From Chloroflexota bacterium (GTDB lineage Bacteria > Chloroflexota > UBA6077 > CF-72): a stretch of DNA of 64,000 nucleotides. The stretch is from the NCBI GenBank assembly GCA_019247515.1, contig JAFAOS010000460.1, positions 24,880 through 88,879 on the forward strand, read 5' to 3'. A model generated the notes under the pieces. It ran no database searches. It was not told where the DNA came from and saw only the letters and a list, made by a program, of their open reading frames with translations. Every line of letters starts with the position of its first letter. The stretch's first letter is position 1. Positions 45,327 to 55,254 of the stretch are shown here, one piece after another. The translations under genes were made by a program, and so were the position numbers.

Positions 45327-46274
45327 TCACGCTTTTCGCGGCTTGCTCGCCAGCGCTCGCAAGTGCTGCGCTGCCCCAAAACGCGGCGACACGTACGCGA
45401 ACGGAATGCCCAGCACCGGTGCTCCTTTGTAGACGAGCGTCATGAGTGTTCTGAGAGGACGACCTTTCGGGATAGGGGCGCCCCCGCCATACGCATTCGC
45501 GGACAACCCGCCATTCAGCGCACGCTTGCGCAGCAGGAAGTTGCGTGCGCCGGCAAGCATCGTCAACGGGAAATCGAAATCGCCTTCACCGGTCCACACT
45601 CTATCGACCTCGAGTCCTGCGCGTTCCATCGCCCAGGCGAGCGCCCGCGGGCTGTAAAGGCGGACATGGTCGACAGGCGCGTACTGGGGCCAGTACGAAT
45701 GGAGGATTCGGGCTTCGTAACTCGCAACGTTGGGGCACGACACCCAGACACGGCCTCCGTTAGCAAGCAGCGCGCGTGTGCCACGGAGAAATTCGATCGG
45801 TCTGGGGACGTGTTCTATGACATTGTTGGAGAAGATAATATCGTACGTGCGCTCGCCGAAACTTTCGCGAGATAGACTGCCAGCAATTAATTCGACATCC
45901 GACACGTGTTGAACACGCGACAGCGCCGATTCGTCCACGTCAAAGGCCGTGCAGCGTAGCCCGAGTCTGTGCGCGGCTTCGAGGACCTCTCCGTTACCCG
46001 GACCGATCTCGAGAAACCGCTCACCAGAGGAGTGCGGCAGTTCGGCAAACAGTTTCATGTATTCGAGGACACTCGCCTCGAACGACCAGCCTCGGAACTC
46101 CAGTTTATCCCGATAATGCGTCAGGTCGAACGAGAGCGTTTCCGTGGACTCCGACAGTTCGACCCAGCGCAGGTCACAACGGCGGCAGTGGTTGAACATC
46201 CGATCGGGGACGCGCACAGGTCGCGCCCCGCCTTTCGGCTCCGAACAGACCGGACACTCTGCCACCGAGCGCAT
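45327..46274 (-). CDS. Methyltransferase with an N-terminal zinc-ribbon-like motif
   Basis: The 315-residue protein begins with CPVCSEPK...NHCRRCDLRW, a zinc-binding pair of CxxC motifs typical of some sugar methyltransferases. The SAM fold follows: FLEIGPGNGEVLEAAHRLG, FDVDESALSR, SNNVIEHVPRPIEFLRG. It may methylate a nucleotide- or lipid-linked sugar (inference). The ATG overlaps the asnB stop as TGATG, and the Wzy gene starts 43 nt downstream. Confidence 0.87.
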   Translation of the reverse strand: MRSVAECPVCSEPKGGARPVRVPDRMFNHCRRCDLRWVELSESTETLSFDLTHYRDKLEFRGWSFEASVLEYMKLFAELPHSSGERFLEIGPGNGEVLEAAHRLGLRCTAFDVDESALSRVQHVSDVELIAGSLSRESFGERTYDIIFSNNVIEHVPRPIEFLRGTRALLANGGRVWVSCPNVASYEARILHSYWPQYAPVDHVRLYSPRALAWAMERAGLEVDRVWTGEGDFDFPLTMLAGARNFLLRKRALNGGLSANAYGGGAPIPKGRPLRTLMTLVYKGAPVLGIPFAYVSPRFGAAQHLRALASKPRKA

Positions 46275-48169
46275 CAGAATCCGTTGCGCTCCAACCAATC
46301 TTCCAACACGATGAGCACCCACACTCGCGACCACGACGTCTGCGGTCGGTTGTCAAGGAATGCTTCCCACATCGCTTTCAGACGCGCGGCCCGAAAAATG
46401 CCGCGACCGCCTAGCCGCTGCGGACCCAACCGCTCCTCACAGAAGCCTCTGAGCTCGCCCCGCATCCATCGTGCGAGTGGCAATGTAAAGCCCTGCTTGG
46501 GACGCTGCGTGATGGTTGACGGCAGCCGGTCACCCAGGCTCTCCACGAGCAGTGGCTTCGGTCTCCCATTTGAGCGTTTGTGCGCGTCGGGCAGCGAGAC
46601 GACGTATTCGGCCAGGACGTGGTCGAGTAGTGGAACTCGCACCTCGAGCGCGTGGGCCATGGCCAGTTGATCCGTGTCTCGCAACAAGACGTCGTGCATA
46701 TATGTCCGAGCTTCGGCGTACGAGACACAGCCCAGGACATCCTGGCGGTGCCCGTTGGAGAACGCCGCCCTGAGCATTGGCACGTACGGGTCCGCCCAGT
46801 CCTTGCTGTGCTCCGCCCAGCCAGGCTCCAGGATCGCGGTCCGTTGCTCGGGCAGCAGCACCTGGCGTAGTGGCGCGTACAGACTCGCCAGGTCGCCGTC
46901 GCTGGCGGCCAGCGACGCACGCTTTCTCGCGACAATTGACGACCCGCCAGCCGTCTGCAAGCTCCTCCCCACCAGTCGTCGCACCGGCCTTGGAAGACTT
47001 AGCCAGGCCTGCAACCGCCTGGACGCCAATCGACCGAACGAAGGGTAGCCTCCGAAAAGCTCGTCGCCGCCGAGTCCAGAGAGCGCGACTCTGATGCCGG
47101 CGGCACTGACCGCGCGCGCCACCACATAGGTGTTGATGCCGTCCCCAGTGGGCTGGTCCATCGCCTCGAGAGCCTCTGGCAATTGTTCGAGGAGCTGAGT
47201 TTCGCTCAGTCGGATCGGCGTGTGCTCGGTCTCAAACCTCCGCGCGATTATCTCCGCGTATTCCGTCTCGTCGTATTCATGCTCGGCGAAACCCACGGAG
47301 AAAGTGCGAGGCTTTTCGCCAGCATCCCGCACAAGCGCCACAATCGCACTGGAGTCGATCCCACCGGAGAGGAAAACAGCGACGGGGACGTCACTCACCA
47401 TGTGCAGCGCCGCGCTGTCGTGCAGCAGGTCTGCGACGCGTCCGCGACTCATCGCTGAATCGTCGACGGACCGAGGTGCGTCAAACAGATCCCAGTAGCG
47501 TTGTTGAGTTACTTCGCCATCACGAGCCACGCGCATCCAGGTTCCGGGCGGAAGCATGCGAACATCTTGAATCAGCGTAGCGGCGGCGGGTGCCGACTGG
47601 TATGTCAGGTAACCGAGAACCCCATTGGCGTCCAATCGCCGCGACACACGCCCACTGGCGAGCAGCGCTCGGACCTCAGAGGCGAACGTGAGGCTGCCAT
47701 CCGCCGCACGACAGTAGTACAGGGGCTTGATCCCGAGCCGATCGCGTGCAACGAAGAGCTCGTGGCGGCGACTGTCCCAGATCGCCAGCGCGAACATGCC
47801 GCGCAACCGCTGGAGACAGTCCGCTCCCCACCGTGCGTATGCGCGGAGGATTACTTCCGTATCGGACTGCGAGCGCCACCCGTCAGGGCCCAGCTCCGCT
47901 CGGACCGCGGCGAAGTTGTAGATCTCGCCGTTAAAGGTGATGTGGAGTGTTCCGTCGGAATCTGACATAGGCTGGCTGCCTGTCGAGGACAGATCGATAA
48001 TCGCGAGACGCGTGTGTCCCAGAGCCACTACTGGCCCGGCGTCAGACGCCACGCGTACGCCCGTCCCATCCGGCCCGCGGTGCGCCAGGGCCACGACCAT
48101 GCGCGATACGGCATTGCGCACCGGCTCTGCATCGCCCGTTACCTGAAGAACACCAGCAATGCCACACAT
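46274..48169 (-). CDS. asnB: Glutamine-dependent asparagine synthase family amidotransferase
   Basis: The 631-residue enzyme starts MCGIAGV, giving an N-terminal Cys2 nucleophile of the class II glutaminase, with RGPDGTG and FNGEIYNF. The synthetase domain has the ATP loop VFLSGGIDSSAIVAL (SGGIDSS at 268-274). In glycan loci such enzymes often amidate sugar carboxylates rather than make asparagine (established for related cases, inferred here). Starts with ATG, 20 nt after the upstream gene. Confidence 0.92.
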   Translation of the reverse strand: MCGIAGVLQVTGDAEPVRNAVSRMVVALAHRGPDGTGVRVASDAGPVVALGHTRLAIIDLSSTGSQPMSDSDGTLHITFNGEIYNFAAVRAELGPDGWRSQSDTEVILRAYARWGADCLQRLRGMFALAIWDSRRHELFVARDRLGIKPLYYCRAADGSLTFASEVRALLASGRVSRRLDANGVLGYLTYQSAPAAATLIQDVRMLPPGTWMRVARDGEVTQQRYWDLFDAPRSVDDSAMSRGRVADLLHDSAALHMVSDVPVAVFLSGGIDSSAIVALVRDAGEKPRTFSVGFAEHEYDETEYAEIIARRFETEHTPIRLSETQLLEQLPEALEAMDQPTGDGINTYVVARAVSAAGIRVALSGLGGDELFGGYPSFGRLASRRLQAWLSLPRPVRRLVGRSLQTAGGSSIVARKRASLAASDGDLASLYAPLRQVLLPEQRTAILEPGWAEHSKDWADPYVPMLRAAFSNGHRQDVLGCVSYAEARTYMHDVLLRDTDQLAMAHALEVRVPLLDHVLAEYVVSLPDAHKRSNGRPKPLLVESLGDRLPSTITQRPKQGFTLPLARWMRGELRGFCEERLGPQRLGGRGIFRAARLKAMWEAFLDNRPQTSWSRVWVLIVLEDWLERNGF

Positions 48170-48189
48170 ATGTCAGCCTTGCAAGCTGT

Positions 48190-48960
48190 TCACAGCCACA
48201 CACGTGGCGCTACCCTGCGCAGCACCGCTCTCCCAAGATTCACCGCCCGTTGGCGGGGACTGTCGTACGACTTGTGCCAGTGTGCCGCGTACCCGACGGG
48301 TGGTGCATTGATAGGCCACCGCAAAATCGCGCCGGGCGCGCCTTGAAACGGACTCAGCGCGTTATAGAAGAATGCTTCGAGGTGCCCGGTCTCGTTCATC
48401 AAAGTGGTGCCGCGGCCGAGCACGTTGGCCCTGTAGAAGCCGGTAGAGAACAGCATCAACTGAGTCGTCACGTACGGCTCGCTATGGCCGGCGTGGAGAT
48501 AGCCTCGCCGTGAATCGACGGCGAACAGGTAATTTTCTGGCAACCTGTCCAGCAGGCGCGAGATGCTCGGGAACCGCAGTCGCCCATTGGCCTTGATGAA
48601 GTACAGGCTATCGGCGAACACGGCGCTGTCCTGAACCACCGTCTCGAGCATGTCCAACTCGGCAAGTCCATAATTCATCTCGGCTGGATACGACTTTCTC
48701 GGTGCGCGCAGAAACTCTACCTCTCTGTCAAACGGATTTTCCTGCGCGACAATCGCTCGAAACGTGTCCAGTGAGTAGCCGGAGTTCTCCACCAGGACCA
48801 CATTTCCGAGCCGCGCGTCCTCTACGCCGAGCCAGAATCGCAAACCGGCCTCGTAATCGCGTAGCCGAGTCGCAGGCTGCGAGCGATAAACACGGAACTG
48901 TCCAGCCGTAGGATCGACGCATGCCGTCAGAACGATCGCGTGGGTTCGGGACGGCGTCAA
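48190..48960 (-). CDS. Uncharacterised glycan-locus protein, possibly a glycosyltransferase
   Basis: The 256-residue protein is not recognised. It opens with HAIVLTACVDPTAG, then shows alternating strand-helix pattern with NVVLVENSGYSLDTFRAIV, YFIKANGRLRFPSI and FAVDSRRGYLHAGHSEPYV. This resembles a GT-A-like fold of small capsule proteins but no DxD is obvious. No signal peptide or helix. The start is TTG overlapping the beta-helix stop as TTGA. Confidence 0.7.
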   Translation of the reverse strand: MTPSRTHAIVLTACVDPTAGQFRVYRSQPATRLRDYEAGLRFWLGVEDARLGNVVLVENSGYSLDTFRAIVAQENPFDREVEFLRAPRKSYPAEMNYGLAELDMLETVVQDSAVFADSLYFIKANGRLRFPSISRLLDRLPENYLFAVDSRRGYLHAGHSEPYVTTQLMLFSTGFYRANVLGRGTTLMNETGHLEAFFYNALSPFQGAPGAILRWPINAPPVGYAAHWHKSYDSPRQRAVNLGRAVLRRVAPRVWL

Positions 48961-51227
48961 TGTGTCCCCTGGGTCCCGAGGATCTGCAGGCCACTGCGCA
49001 GCATCTCGCCACCGACCCGCGAGAGGCGGACATCGGAGACATCCGCGGGCCGCGCGGTCAATGGTGTTGGTACCGTGCTTGCCAATGGAGCGAGGTGCTC
49101 GCGTTGGAATTGCGCCTGGTCGTCAACCCCCGCGGCCTGCTCCGCGACCGACACGCTGCCGCCGCCCTGGTTCTGACGCGGCAGCCACATGGCGTACGGC
49201 CCGCTGGTAAATGTCGGCAAGGCTGAGTCGGTGGGCAGCCAGCCGAAGACGTAGCCCAGCAGCAGGGTGTTCGGACCAAACACGCGCGAGTTCGGTGGCA
49301 TCGGATTGCCGGATGCGCCAATGTCGCCGATACCGATCAGGGTCAGGCTGCCGCTGAAACTGCTGGTATCCAGTAAACCGGGGTTGCCCGCCAGACGGCC
49401 TGTATCCAGTATCAGCGTCCCACTGCTGCCCGGCGCGATGTAGGTCGTGGGGATGGCCGATTCGTAATACATCGTCTGAGCCACGAGCTCACCGCCGTGC
49501 AATTCATAGATCTCGTCGCTCGTCGCACCGGCGCCGTTGAAGATGTGCACGCGCGCATTGGTGACCCTGTAGTCCACGCTCGGACTCGCGGCTCCGGTGT
49601 CCAGGTGGCTGTTGGTCCCGGCGCCGGTATCCAAGAGGTCGACCAGTGTGCTCTGCAGATCCGAAACCTGGATGCCGACCTCGTCGTGCGCGCCGATCCA
49701 CTGCTCCGAATGGATCAAGCCACCCGGCTGATCGACATTGTCGATCACAATGCCCGAGGCGTTGCGTTGCCCTGACTGCTGGCTGCCGCCGTTGAGTGAG
49801 AAGTCTCGGAGCACCGCGTGTGAAGGCCCCGTCAGATGCAGAATAGGGTCGGCGCCGGCCGAGCGGAGGTCGGTCGCCCCATAGCCATCTCCCGTCAGAA
49901 CGACGTTCGGCCCAACCTCGAGGGTGCGCGTGATCTGGTAGGTGCCATACGGAACGTGCACGACTGCGCGGGACGAGCCGGCGGATGCCAGCGCCGCCGC
50001 GATGTCACCGTTCTGGACTTCGATCACTGCCGCCGAGCTGGCGGGCGGCGCGGGTGGCAGAGCGAGTGGACCCGGGTCTTGAATCGCCGCGTCGCCCTGG
50101 TCGTCACCGCCGATGTGCACTCTGCCCGATGCGCCGGTTGTGTATGGCGGCGCATTGGCGCTGCTGAAGCGGTTGCCGGCTGCCCACAGGTCACCACCGG
50201 GTTGCGCGGCGTATCCTTCGTTGACCGACACACGTCCGTCACCGGCGTTGTCCCTGATTGTCGAGTCGAGCAGACCGAAGGGACCGACGCTGCCAAAGCT
50301 GTAGCTCGTGTGCACCGGATCGATGACGGTTTCTCCCTGAGCTGTCCACGCGCTGGGCGCGTTGCCAATAGGATAGCTGAGCACATGCTGCCCTGATCCA
50401 ACCGAGTAGTTCCAACGCGAGCTGAAAAAGCCAGTATTGGCGATCGCCATGTCCGCGACCTGACTGTTGAGGAAATTTGAGCGGTTCACCGCAAACCAGC
50501 CAGCGCCGTTTTCGCTGTTGCTGATGATGTTCGTCACGCCATAGCTGACGTTTTTGAACTCTGAATCCCAGATCCAGTAGTCGCCCACGTTGAAGTTCTT
50601 GAGCAGGACGCCAGCCGCCATCGGACCCAGAAAGTGACAGCGGATCCATTCTGTTTCGGAGTCTCCAATACCCGAATCCCCGGCGCGTACCGCCACGCCG
50701 TCGGGTGCGAGATCTGAGAAAACCTCGTCCTCGTGGCGATTGGCAGCTGAGTAATACATACCCGTATTCGGTGTTTGGGACAGCACATACACCGCCCGAG
50801 CAGACCCACCGCCATCCCACGTGAGGCGACCATAGCGACTGTGCCCAACTCCGTCGACAGCCAGCATCGTGCCACCGGCCGGCCCGGCCCACACAATGCG
50901 AGTTGTGCCGGGATCGGCGCCGAGAATCGTGATCTGGTGTTTGCTGACGCCAGTACTCGTGCCCAGCCTCAACGTCGAGGTGATGCGGCACGTGCCGGGC
51001 GCGATGTACAGGACAGGACTCTGGCCAGGGAGCCCTACATTGTTCAGCGCCGTCTGGAGCAGATTCGTGTCGTCAGTTCCCGAGCACTGAATTTCCGTCC
51101 AGCTCGGGAACGGTCCAACAAACTCCTCGGCGGGCGCTGGTGTCTGTCCTGAAGCAAGTCCCGAACCGAGCAGGAGCGCGGCAACCACTGTCGTAAAGAT
51201 GCAAACAAGCCCTGTCGTCAGCCTCAT
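48957..51227 (-). CDS. Secreted pectate-lyase-like beta-helix protein, paralogue 2
   Basis: The 756-residue protein has a signal peptide (VCIFTTVVAALLLGSGLA) and two pectate-lyase-like modules: SPVLYIAPGTCRITSTL with TRIVWAGPAGG, then AVVHVPYGTYQITRTL with VVLTGDGYGATDL. It aligns end to end with the protein at 37594-39924, including the shared EEFVGPF opening and RSGLQILG closing. The reading frame is intact. It lies inside the glycan operon, ATG overlapping the upstream stop as ATGA. Role in glycan handling is inferred; a structural matrix protein is the alternative. Confidence 0.85.
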   Translation of the reverse strand: MRLTTGLVCIFTTVVAALLLGSGLASGQTPAPAEEFVGPFPSWTEIQCSGTDDTNLLQTALNNVGLPGQSPVLYIAPGTCRITSTLRLGTSTGVSKHQITILGADPGTTRIVWAGPAGGTMLAVDGVGHSRYGRLTWDGGGSARAVYVLSQTPNTGMYYSAANRHEDEVFSDLAPDGVAVRAGDSGIGDSETEWIRCHFLGPMAAGVLLKNFNVGDYWIWDSEFKNVSYGVTNIISNSENGAGWFAVNRSNFLNSQVADMAIANTGFFSSRWNYSVGSGQHVLSYPIGNAPSAWTAQGETVIDPVHTSYSFGSVGPFGLLDSTIRDNAGDGRVSVNEGYAAQPGGDLWAAGNRFSSANAPPYTTGASGRVHIGGDDQGDAAIQDPGPLALPPAPPASSAAVIEVQNGDIAAALASAGSSRAVVHVPYGTYQITRTLEVGPNVVLTGDGYGATDLRSAGADPILHLTGPSHAVLRDFSLNGGSQQSGQRNASGIVIDNVDQPGGLIHSEQWIGAHDEVGIQVSDLQSTLVDLLDTGAGTNSHLDTGAASPSVDYRVTNARVHIFNGAGATSDEIYELHGGELVAQTMYYESAIPTTYIAPGSSGTLILDTGRLAGNPGLLDTSSFSGSLTLIGIGDIGASGNPMPPNSRVFGPNTLLLGYVFGWLPTDSALPTFTSGPYAMWLPRQNQGGGSVSVAEQAAGVDDQAQFQREHLAPLASTVPTPLTARPADVSDVRLSRVGGEMLRSGLQILGTQGTH

Positions 51228-52405
51228 GCGCGCCTCGCAAGCGCATCGCAAAACATGTTCTCGAGGTCCGCCGCGACCGTAGCGAAGTCACGTGGCTGAA
51301 AATGAGCATAGGTGGCCTGCACCATTTCTGCAAACTCCTGCCTGTGACAGTCTGCCCAGCGCAGCTGAAGCGCGAAGACATCAGGGCAGCGAACGGGCAA
51401 GACCCAACCGTTGTTACCATCGCGCACGAGATCTCGTCCGGCGCCATTGGGTGTCGTGAGAATAGGCAAGCCTGAAGCGGCTGCCTGCGCCAGGACCGCC
51501 TGAAAACCGTCCTCGATCGTCGGCAGCATGAACAGGTCAGCCCAGGCGTAGGCGGCGGGCAGCGACGCCTCCGCTTGCTTGGGCCAGAATTCGACGCCGC
51601 GCTCCTGCAAGCGGGCGGCGATCGGCGCAACCTCAGGTGCAACTGGCCCTACGAACCGGAACTGAAATTCGTCGCCGAGTGCGTCGATCACCGCCGCGCT
51701 GTCCCACACTCCCTTGCGCAAAGCGAAGGTGCCAACGTTCAGGACGCGAAGCGGTTCGCCACTCAGAATACGCGCAACACGAGCATGGACCACTTCGGCC
51801 GAGGGTCGGAATCTGCCGAGGTCCGCGCCCGAGAGGACCAGGCGCAGCTTGTCGCCGCGGACGCCCTCGTCGACAAATGTCTGATAGCTGAACGAGGACA
51901 GGACCCTGATGACATCGGCCAGTGCGTATTCGCGTTCTTCGCGCGCGATCCTCCAGGCGCTCGGTCGCTCCTGTGGAATGCCGGTGCGCAGCTCCTCTTC
52001 GCACAGCAACCGCTCCTGTGTGCGGATGTGGGACGACTCGCGCACCAGCACGCGCAGCGGACCCGCGCGTTGCAACCTGGAGAAAGCCTCCTCAGCGACA
52101 CCGCTGAAGGCGTAGACCACGTCCCAGCGCTCTTTCCGGAGCGTGGCCGCTGCCCAGCGACCGAACAGGCTGTGCAGGACGGGCTCGCAGCGCGCCGCCA
52201 GGCGTGCCGATCCAGCTCGCGCCACCGCGCGGGCCAGCACGCCGTGCGGCCAGAAACCACGCACCATGTCTCGGCGAACTCCGAAGCGCGAGACGACCTG
52301 GCTCGGATAGTTCGTCAGCAATCGCACGTTCACGCCACGACGGTCCAGCTCGCGAGCAAGGTCGAACGCATCCCAGCGTCCGTGCACGACGATCGCGACG
52401 TTCAA
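51224..52405 (-). CDS. GT4-family glycosyltransferase
   Basis: The 393-residue enzyme has a GT-B layout: an N-terminal VAIVVHGRWDAFDLARELD, a donor domain with RVLNVGTFALRKGVWDSA and the motif TIEDGFQAVLAQAAASGLPI. TTG 52405 is preferred because it overlaps the upstream stop as TTGA and gives MNVAIVVHG; ATG 52429 would add eight residues. Sugar specificity unknown. Confidence 0.9.
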   Translation of the reverse strand: MNVAIVVHGRWDAFDLARELDRRGVNVRLLTNYPSQVVSRFGVRRDMVRGFWPHGVLARAVARAGSARLAARCEPVLHSLFGRWAAATLRKERWDVVYAFSGVAEEAFSRLQRAGPLRVLVRESSHIRTQERLLCEEELRTGIPQERPSAWRIAREEREYALADVIRVLSSFSYQTFVDEGVRGDKLRLVLSGADLGRFRPSAEVVHARVARILSGEPLRVLNVGTFALRKGVWDSAAVIDALGDEFQFRFVGPVAPEVAPIAARLQERGVEFWPKQAEASLPAAYAWADLFMLPTIEDGFQAVLAQAAASGLPILTTPNGAGRDLVRDGNNGWVLPVRCPDVFALQLRWADCHRQEFAEMVQATYAHFQPRDFATVAADLENMFCDALARRA

Positions 52406-54225
52406 TTCGCGCTCGGAATGACCTGCCATAGCTTACCGTAGGTGTCGGAGTACGCTTCGCGGAACGTGTAGCCGGACACGGCTCGCGGCTGCTCGTCGCC
52501 CCGACCGTACACGTAGTTGACCCGGCGTTGGCCCAACTCCTGATTCAGGTCCAGTTTTCGAAACTCTTCGAGCATGCTGTCGATCTGCGATTCGGGAAGC
52601 CGCCAGTTGTCCGTACCGAGGAACAGAAAGTACGTGTAGGTCAGGCCCAGCGGCGGATCACCGTGTTGGACGTCCTGCGCCATTAGTGCGCGGACATCGT
52701 CCTCACTATGCCCCAACAGCTTCATGGCAATCAGGAATCGCTCGCCTATTTCTTGACTCGACGCAGAGGTCCGCTCGCCATTCGGCACGAACACTCGGTC
52801 CTGGGTGTAGACCGGGATCAGGTCGTTGACGTCCCTTGCAGTGGCCAGGACCACGTCGTCGAGATGCGTATTGGCATTCAGCCAGTCGAACAACAGGCGG
52901 TGTTGCGGCGTGTACTCGTGCGCAGCGGCGACCGCGTTGGTGACCGTGACCTGGCGGAAGCCGCCGAGGCCGAGCAATATCCCTCCCCCCACCAGCAAGG
53001 CGGCCACGCCGAATCTGCGCGTGACCAGCGGTCGGCTCGCCAGCGCGAACACGGCGATGGTCAGAAATGGCTGAAATAGACGATTGGGAAAGTGCAACAT
53101 GGACTCGACGTTGAATCCGACGAGCACTTCCATGTTGAGCGCGGCGAGGGCGGCGGCGAAAACAGCCGAAAAATACAGAAGCACTCGCCGCCGCGTCATG
53201 CTATGCGGCGGCCCGAACCGTATGTAGACTGCCGCGCACACCGCGAACACCAGCGTGGCGACGATCGTGTACGCAATCTTGGCCGGCGGCGGCACGTGTC
53301 CAAGCTCGCTGGTGTGTCGCGCGAGGACATTTGCAAGTCCGGGGTAGCGCGTGTCTTCGAGCAGCGACCACCAGAACGGGATAGTGCACAGCCACGTGAC
53401 GACGTTGGTCAACCACAGGACCCGTCGTCGGTCGCGGTCGAACAGCAGCAGTGCCAGACACGCGCCCAGCCACACCGGCCAGTAATAGAGATAGGTGTAA
53501 AACAGGAGCGCACCGAGCGCGCCGGCGACAACGGCGAGGAGTGGTCGGTTGGTGCGCAGCGTGCGCCAGAGTAACCAGAGGCTGGCCACGAGAAGAGTGA
53601 ACGAGACCTCGGGGTGGACGTCCCGCGAGAACTCCAGCGGCTGGATGATTCCGCCCGGATCGTAGCCGGTCGGCTGCAGGATGGGACTGAACAGGTTGCG
53701 CGGTCCAAACGAGACGAGCAGGACCGTCAGGCTGCCGACGAGCGCCAGCGCCCGCCGCCGAGTGATATCGAATAGCAGCGCGTACACGATGAGCAGCGCA
53801 ACTGGTGGCAGGACGAAGTCCGCGAGGATGAATGCCCGATCGACACCGCCGAGCGCCGCGGCGGCGCCCGCCAGGATGACATACGGCGCCATCGTGGTCG
53901 GCACCGGCACGTGTTCGTCTTCGTAGACGTCGGTGTCGTACGGCGGCGCCAGGTGGCGGAGCGTGTAATTGACATACGCGGCATAGCTCGAAGTCTCGTC
54001 GTAGGTCAGCGCGCTGACGCCCGACACCGCGAACGGCGTGTACACCCGCTCCGGGCCCAGGAGCGCCGGAGTCAAGAGGTGCGGCAGACCAAACAGGAGG
54101 CTCACGACGCAGGTCGTCAACACCACCAGCACAGTGGCACTTCTGCGACGGATGGGTATCGGTTCGACATTCGAGGCCTCAGTGATGGCGGTCTGAGCCG
54201 ATCGGATCGAGCCGGCGGCGATCAC
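52402..54225 (-). CDS. GT-C-like polytopic membrane protein
   Basis: The 607-residue protein has about ten membrane helices and a soluble C-terminal domain (about 460-607). An early extracytoplasmic loop contains ALTYDETSSYAAYVNY, a DE pair of the kind found in GT-C mannosyl- and arabinosyltransferases. It may use a polyprenyl-phosphate sugar donor at the outer face. Family assignment is uncertain, as YfhO-like proteins look similar. The ATG overlaps the CgeB-like stop. Confidence 0.72.
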   Translation of the reverse strand: MIAAGSIRSAQTAITEASNVEPIPIRRRSATVLVVLTTCVVSLLFGLPHLLTPALLGPERVYTPFAVSGVSALTYDETSSYAAYVNYTLRHLAPPYDTDVYEDEHVPVPTTMAPYVILAGAAAALGGVDRAFILADFVLPPVALLIVYALLFDITRRRALALVGSLTVLLVSFGPRNLFSPILQPTGYDPGGIIQPLEFSRDVHPEVSFTLLVASLWLLWRTLRTNRPLLAVVAGALGALLFYTYLYYWPVWLGACLALLLFDRDRRRVLWLTNVVTWLCTIPFWWSLLEDTRYPGLANVLARHTSELGHVPPPAKIAYTIVATLVFAVCAAVYIRFGPPHSMTRRRVLLYFSAVFAAALAALNMEVLVGFNVESMLHFPNRLFQPFLTIAVFALASRPLVTRRFGVAALLVGGGILLGLGGFRQVTVTNAVAAAHEYTPQHRLLFDWLNANTHLDDVVLATARDVNDLIPVYTQDRVFVPNGERTSASSQEIGERFLIAMKLLGHSEDDVRALMAQDVQHGDPPLGLTYTYFLFLGTDNWRLPESQIDSMLEEFRKLDLNQELGQRRVNYVYGRGDEQPRAVSGYTFREAYSDTYGKLWQVIPSAN

Positions 54226-55232
54226 GCGGCCACTCTCAGCATGGACTGCAGACGGTCGTCATACGTGTGGCCGCCACTCGCAATGCGACACTGGACAGCG
54301 GTGCCCAGGCGCGCCCGTTCCTCGGGCGCATCGAGTAGCTGCCGCAGCCGCATCAGCATCTCGTCGATCGTCTGGAAGTAGACGACAGCTTCTCCATTGG
54401 CGCCGAACAGCTCGCGGTGCTCGGCCGTGTCTTCCACCAGCATGCACGCCCCGATGGCCGCCGCCTCGTAGGAGCGCATCACCTGTCCGTCCCGGTTGGC
54501 GCGTCGCACCAGGCAGAGGTTCACTCTGGCCTGGGACGTCGCCTTGCGCAGCGTGGCGATGTCGCCGTATCCGCGGTGACAGGCGCGCGTCTCCGGGTAT
54601 CGACTCCAGTAGTCGCCATACACGGCCACCTTCAGGCCAGCCTGAGCCAGCGCGGTGATGAATGGCACGCGCTCGCGGTCTGCGCCGCCGACGAACAACA
54701 CGTCCGAGGCCAGTCGGCCTGCGTCGGCCTGGTCAGGCCGCTCGGGAAAGAACAGGTCGCGATCGAAGCCGAATGGTAGGTACGTGACGCGCCTGCAGCC
54801 GTGCTCCACCAGGTCACCCAGGTTCGCGCGCCGCACGGAAAAGACGCGGTCGTACTGTCGCAGCGCGGCCAACGACCATCTCGCGCGCAGGGTTGGATTC
54901 CATGGATCGTCGGTCAAGTAGTTGAGACGGCAAATGCCCATTCGGCCGAGAGCAGCGAGTGCGTCGGCATTGAGCGGCACGAGTCCGGTCGCCAGGACCC
55001 AGCGCGGGCGGAGGCGCCGGCACGTTTCGACGATCAGGCGGCTGCAGGTATTCAAGCGCGCGGGTCGGTGTCCGCCGAGCCGCCAGTTGACAAAGCGCGA
55101 CCAGCGCGGCGCCGCGGCGGCCGCGTGGACATCCACAAAATGACAGGTCAGCCGCAAGCGCTCCGCGGCGCGCAGCAGACTGGCCCCGACATTGGTCCCG
55201 CCTTGCTGCCCGACAATCAGCAGCGTACCCAT
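54222..55232 (-). CDS. CgeB-like glycosyltransferase (GT1-type)
   Basis: The 336-residue GT-B protein has MGTLLIVGQQGGTNVGASLL, a middle DVLFVGGADRERVPFI, and a C-terminal RSYEAAAIGACMLVEDTAEHRE with LFGANGEAVVYFQTIDEML, as in spore-maturation CgeB-type transferases. Donor unknown. ATG 55232 is chosen; an in-frame alternative upstream would add up to 16 residues overlapping FkbM. Confidence 0.85.
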   Translation of the reverse strand: MGTLLIVGQQGGTNVGASLLRAAERLRLTCHFVDVHAAAAAPRWSRFVNWRLGGHRPARLNTCSRLIVETCRRLRPRWVLATGLVPLNADALAALGRMGICRLNYLTDDPWNPTLRARWSLAALRQYDRVFSVRRANLGDLVEHGCRRVTYLPFGFDRDLFFPERPDQADAGRLASDVLFVGGADRERVPFITALAQAGLKVAVYGDYWSRYPETRACHRGYGDIATLRKATSQARVNLCLVRRANRDGQVMRSYEAAAIGACMLVEDTAEHRELFGANGEAVVYFQTIDEMLMRLRQLLDAPEERARLGTAVQCRIASGGHTYDDRLQSMLRVAA

Positions 55233-55254
55233 CAAGCCGTTCGTCACGTCTGTT

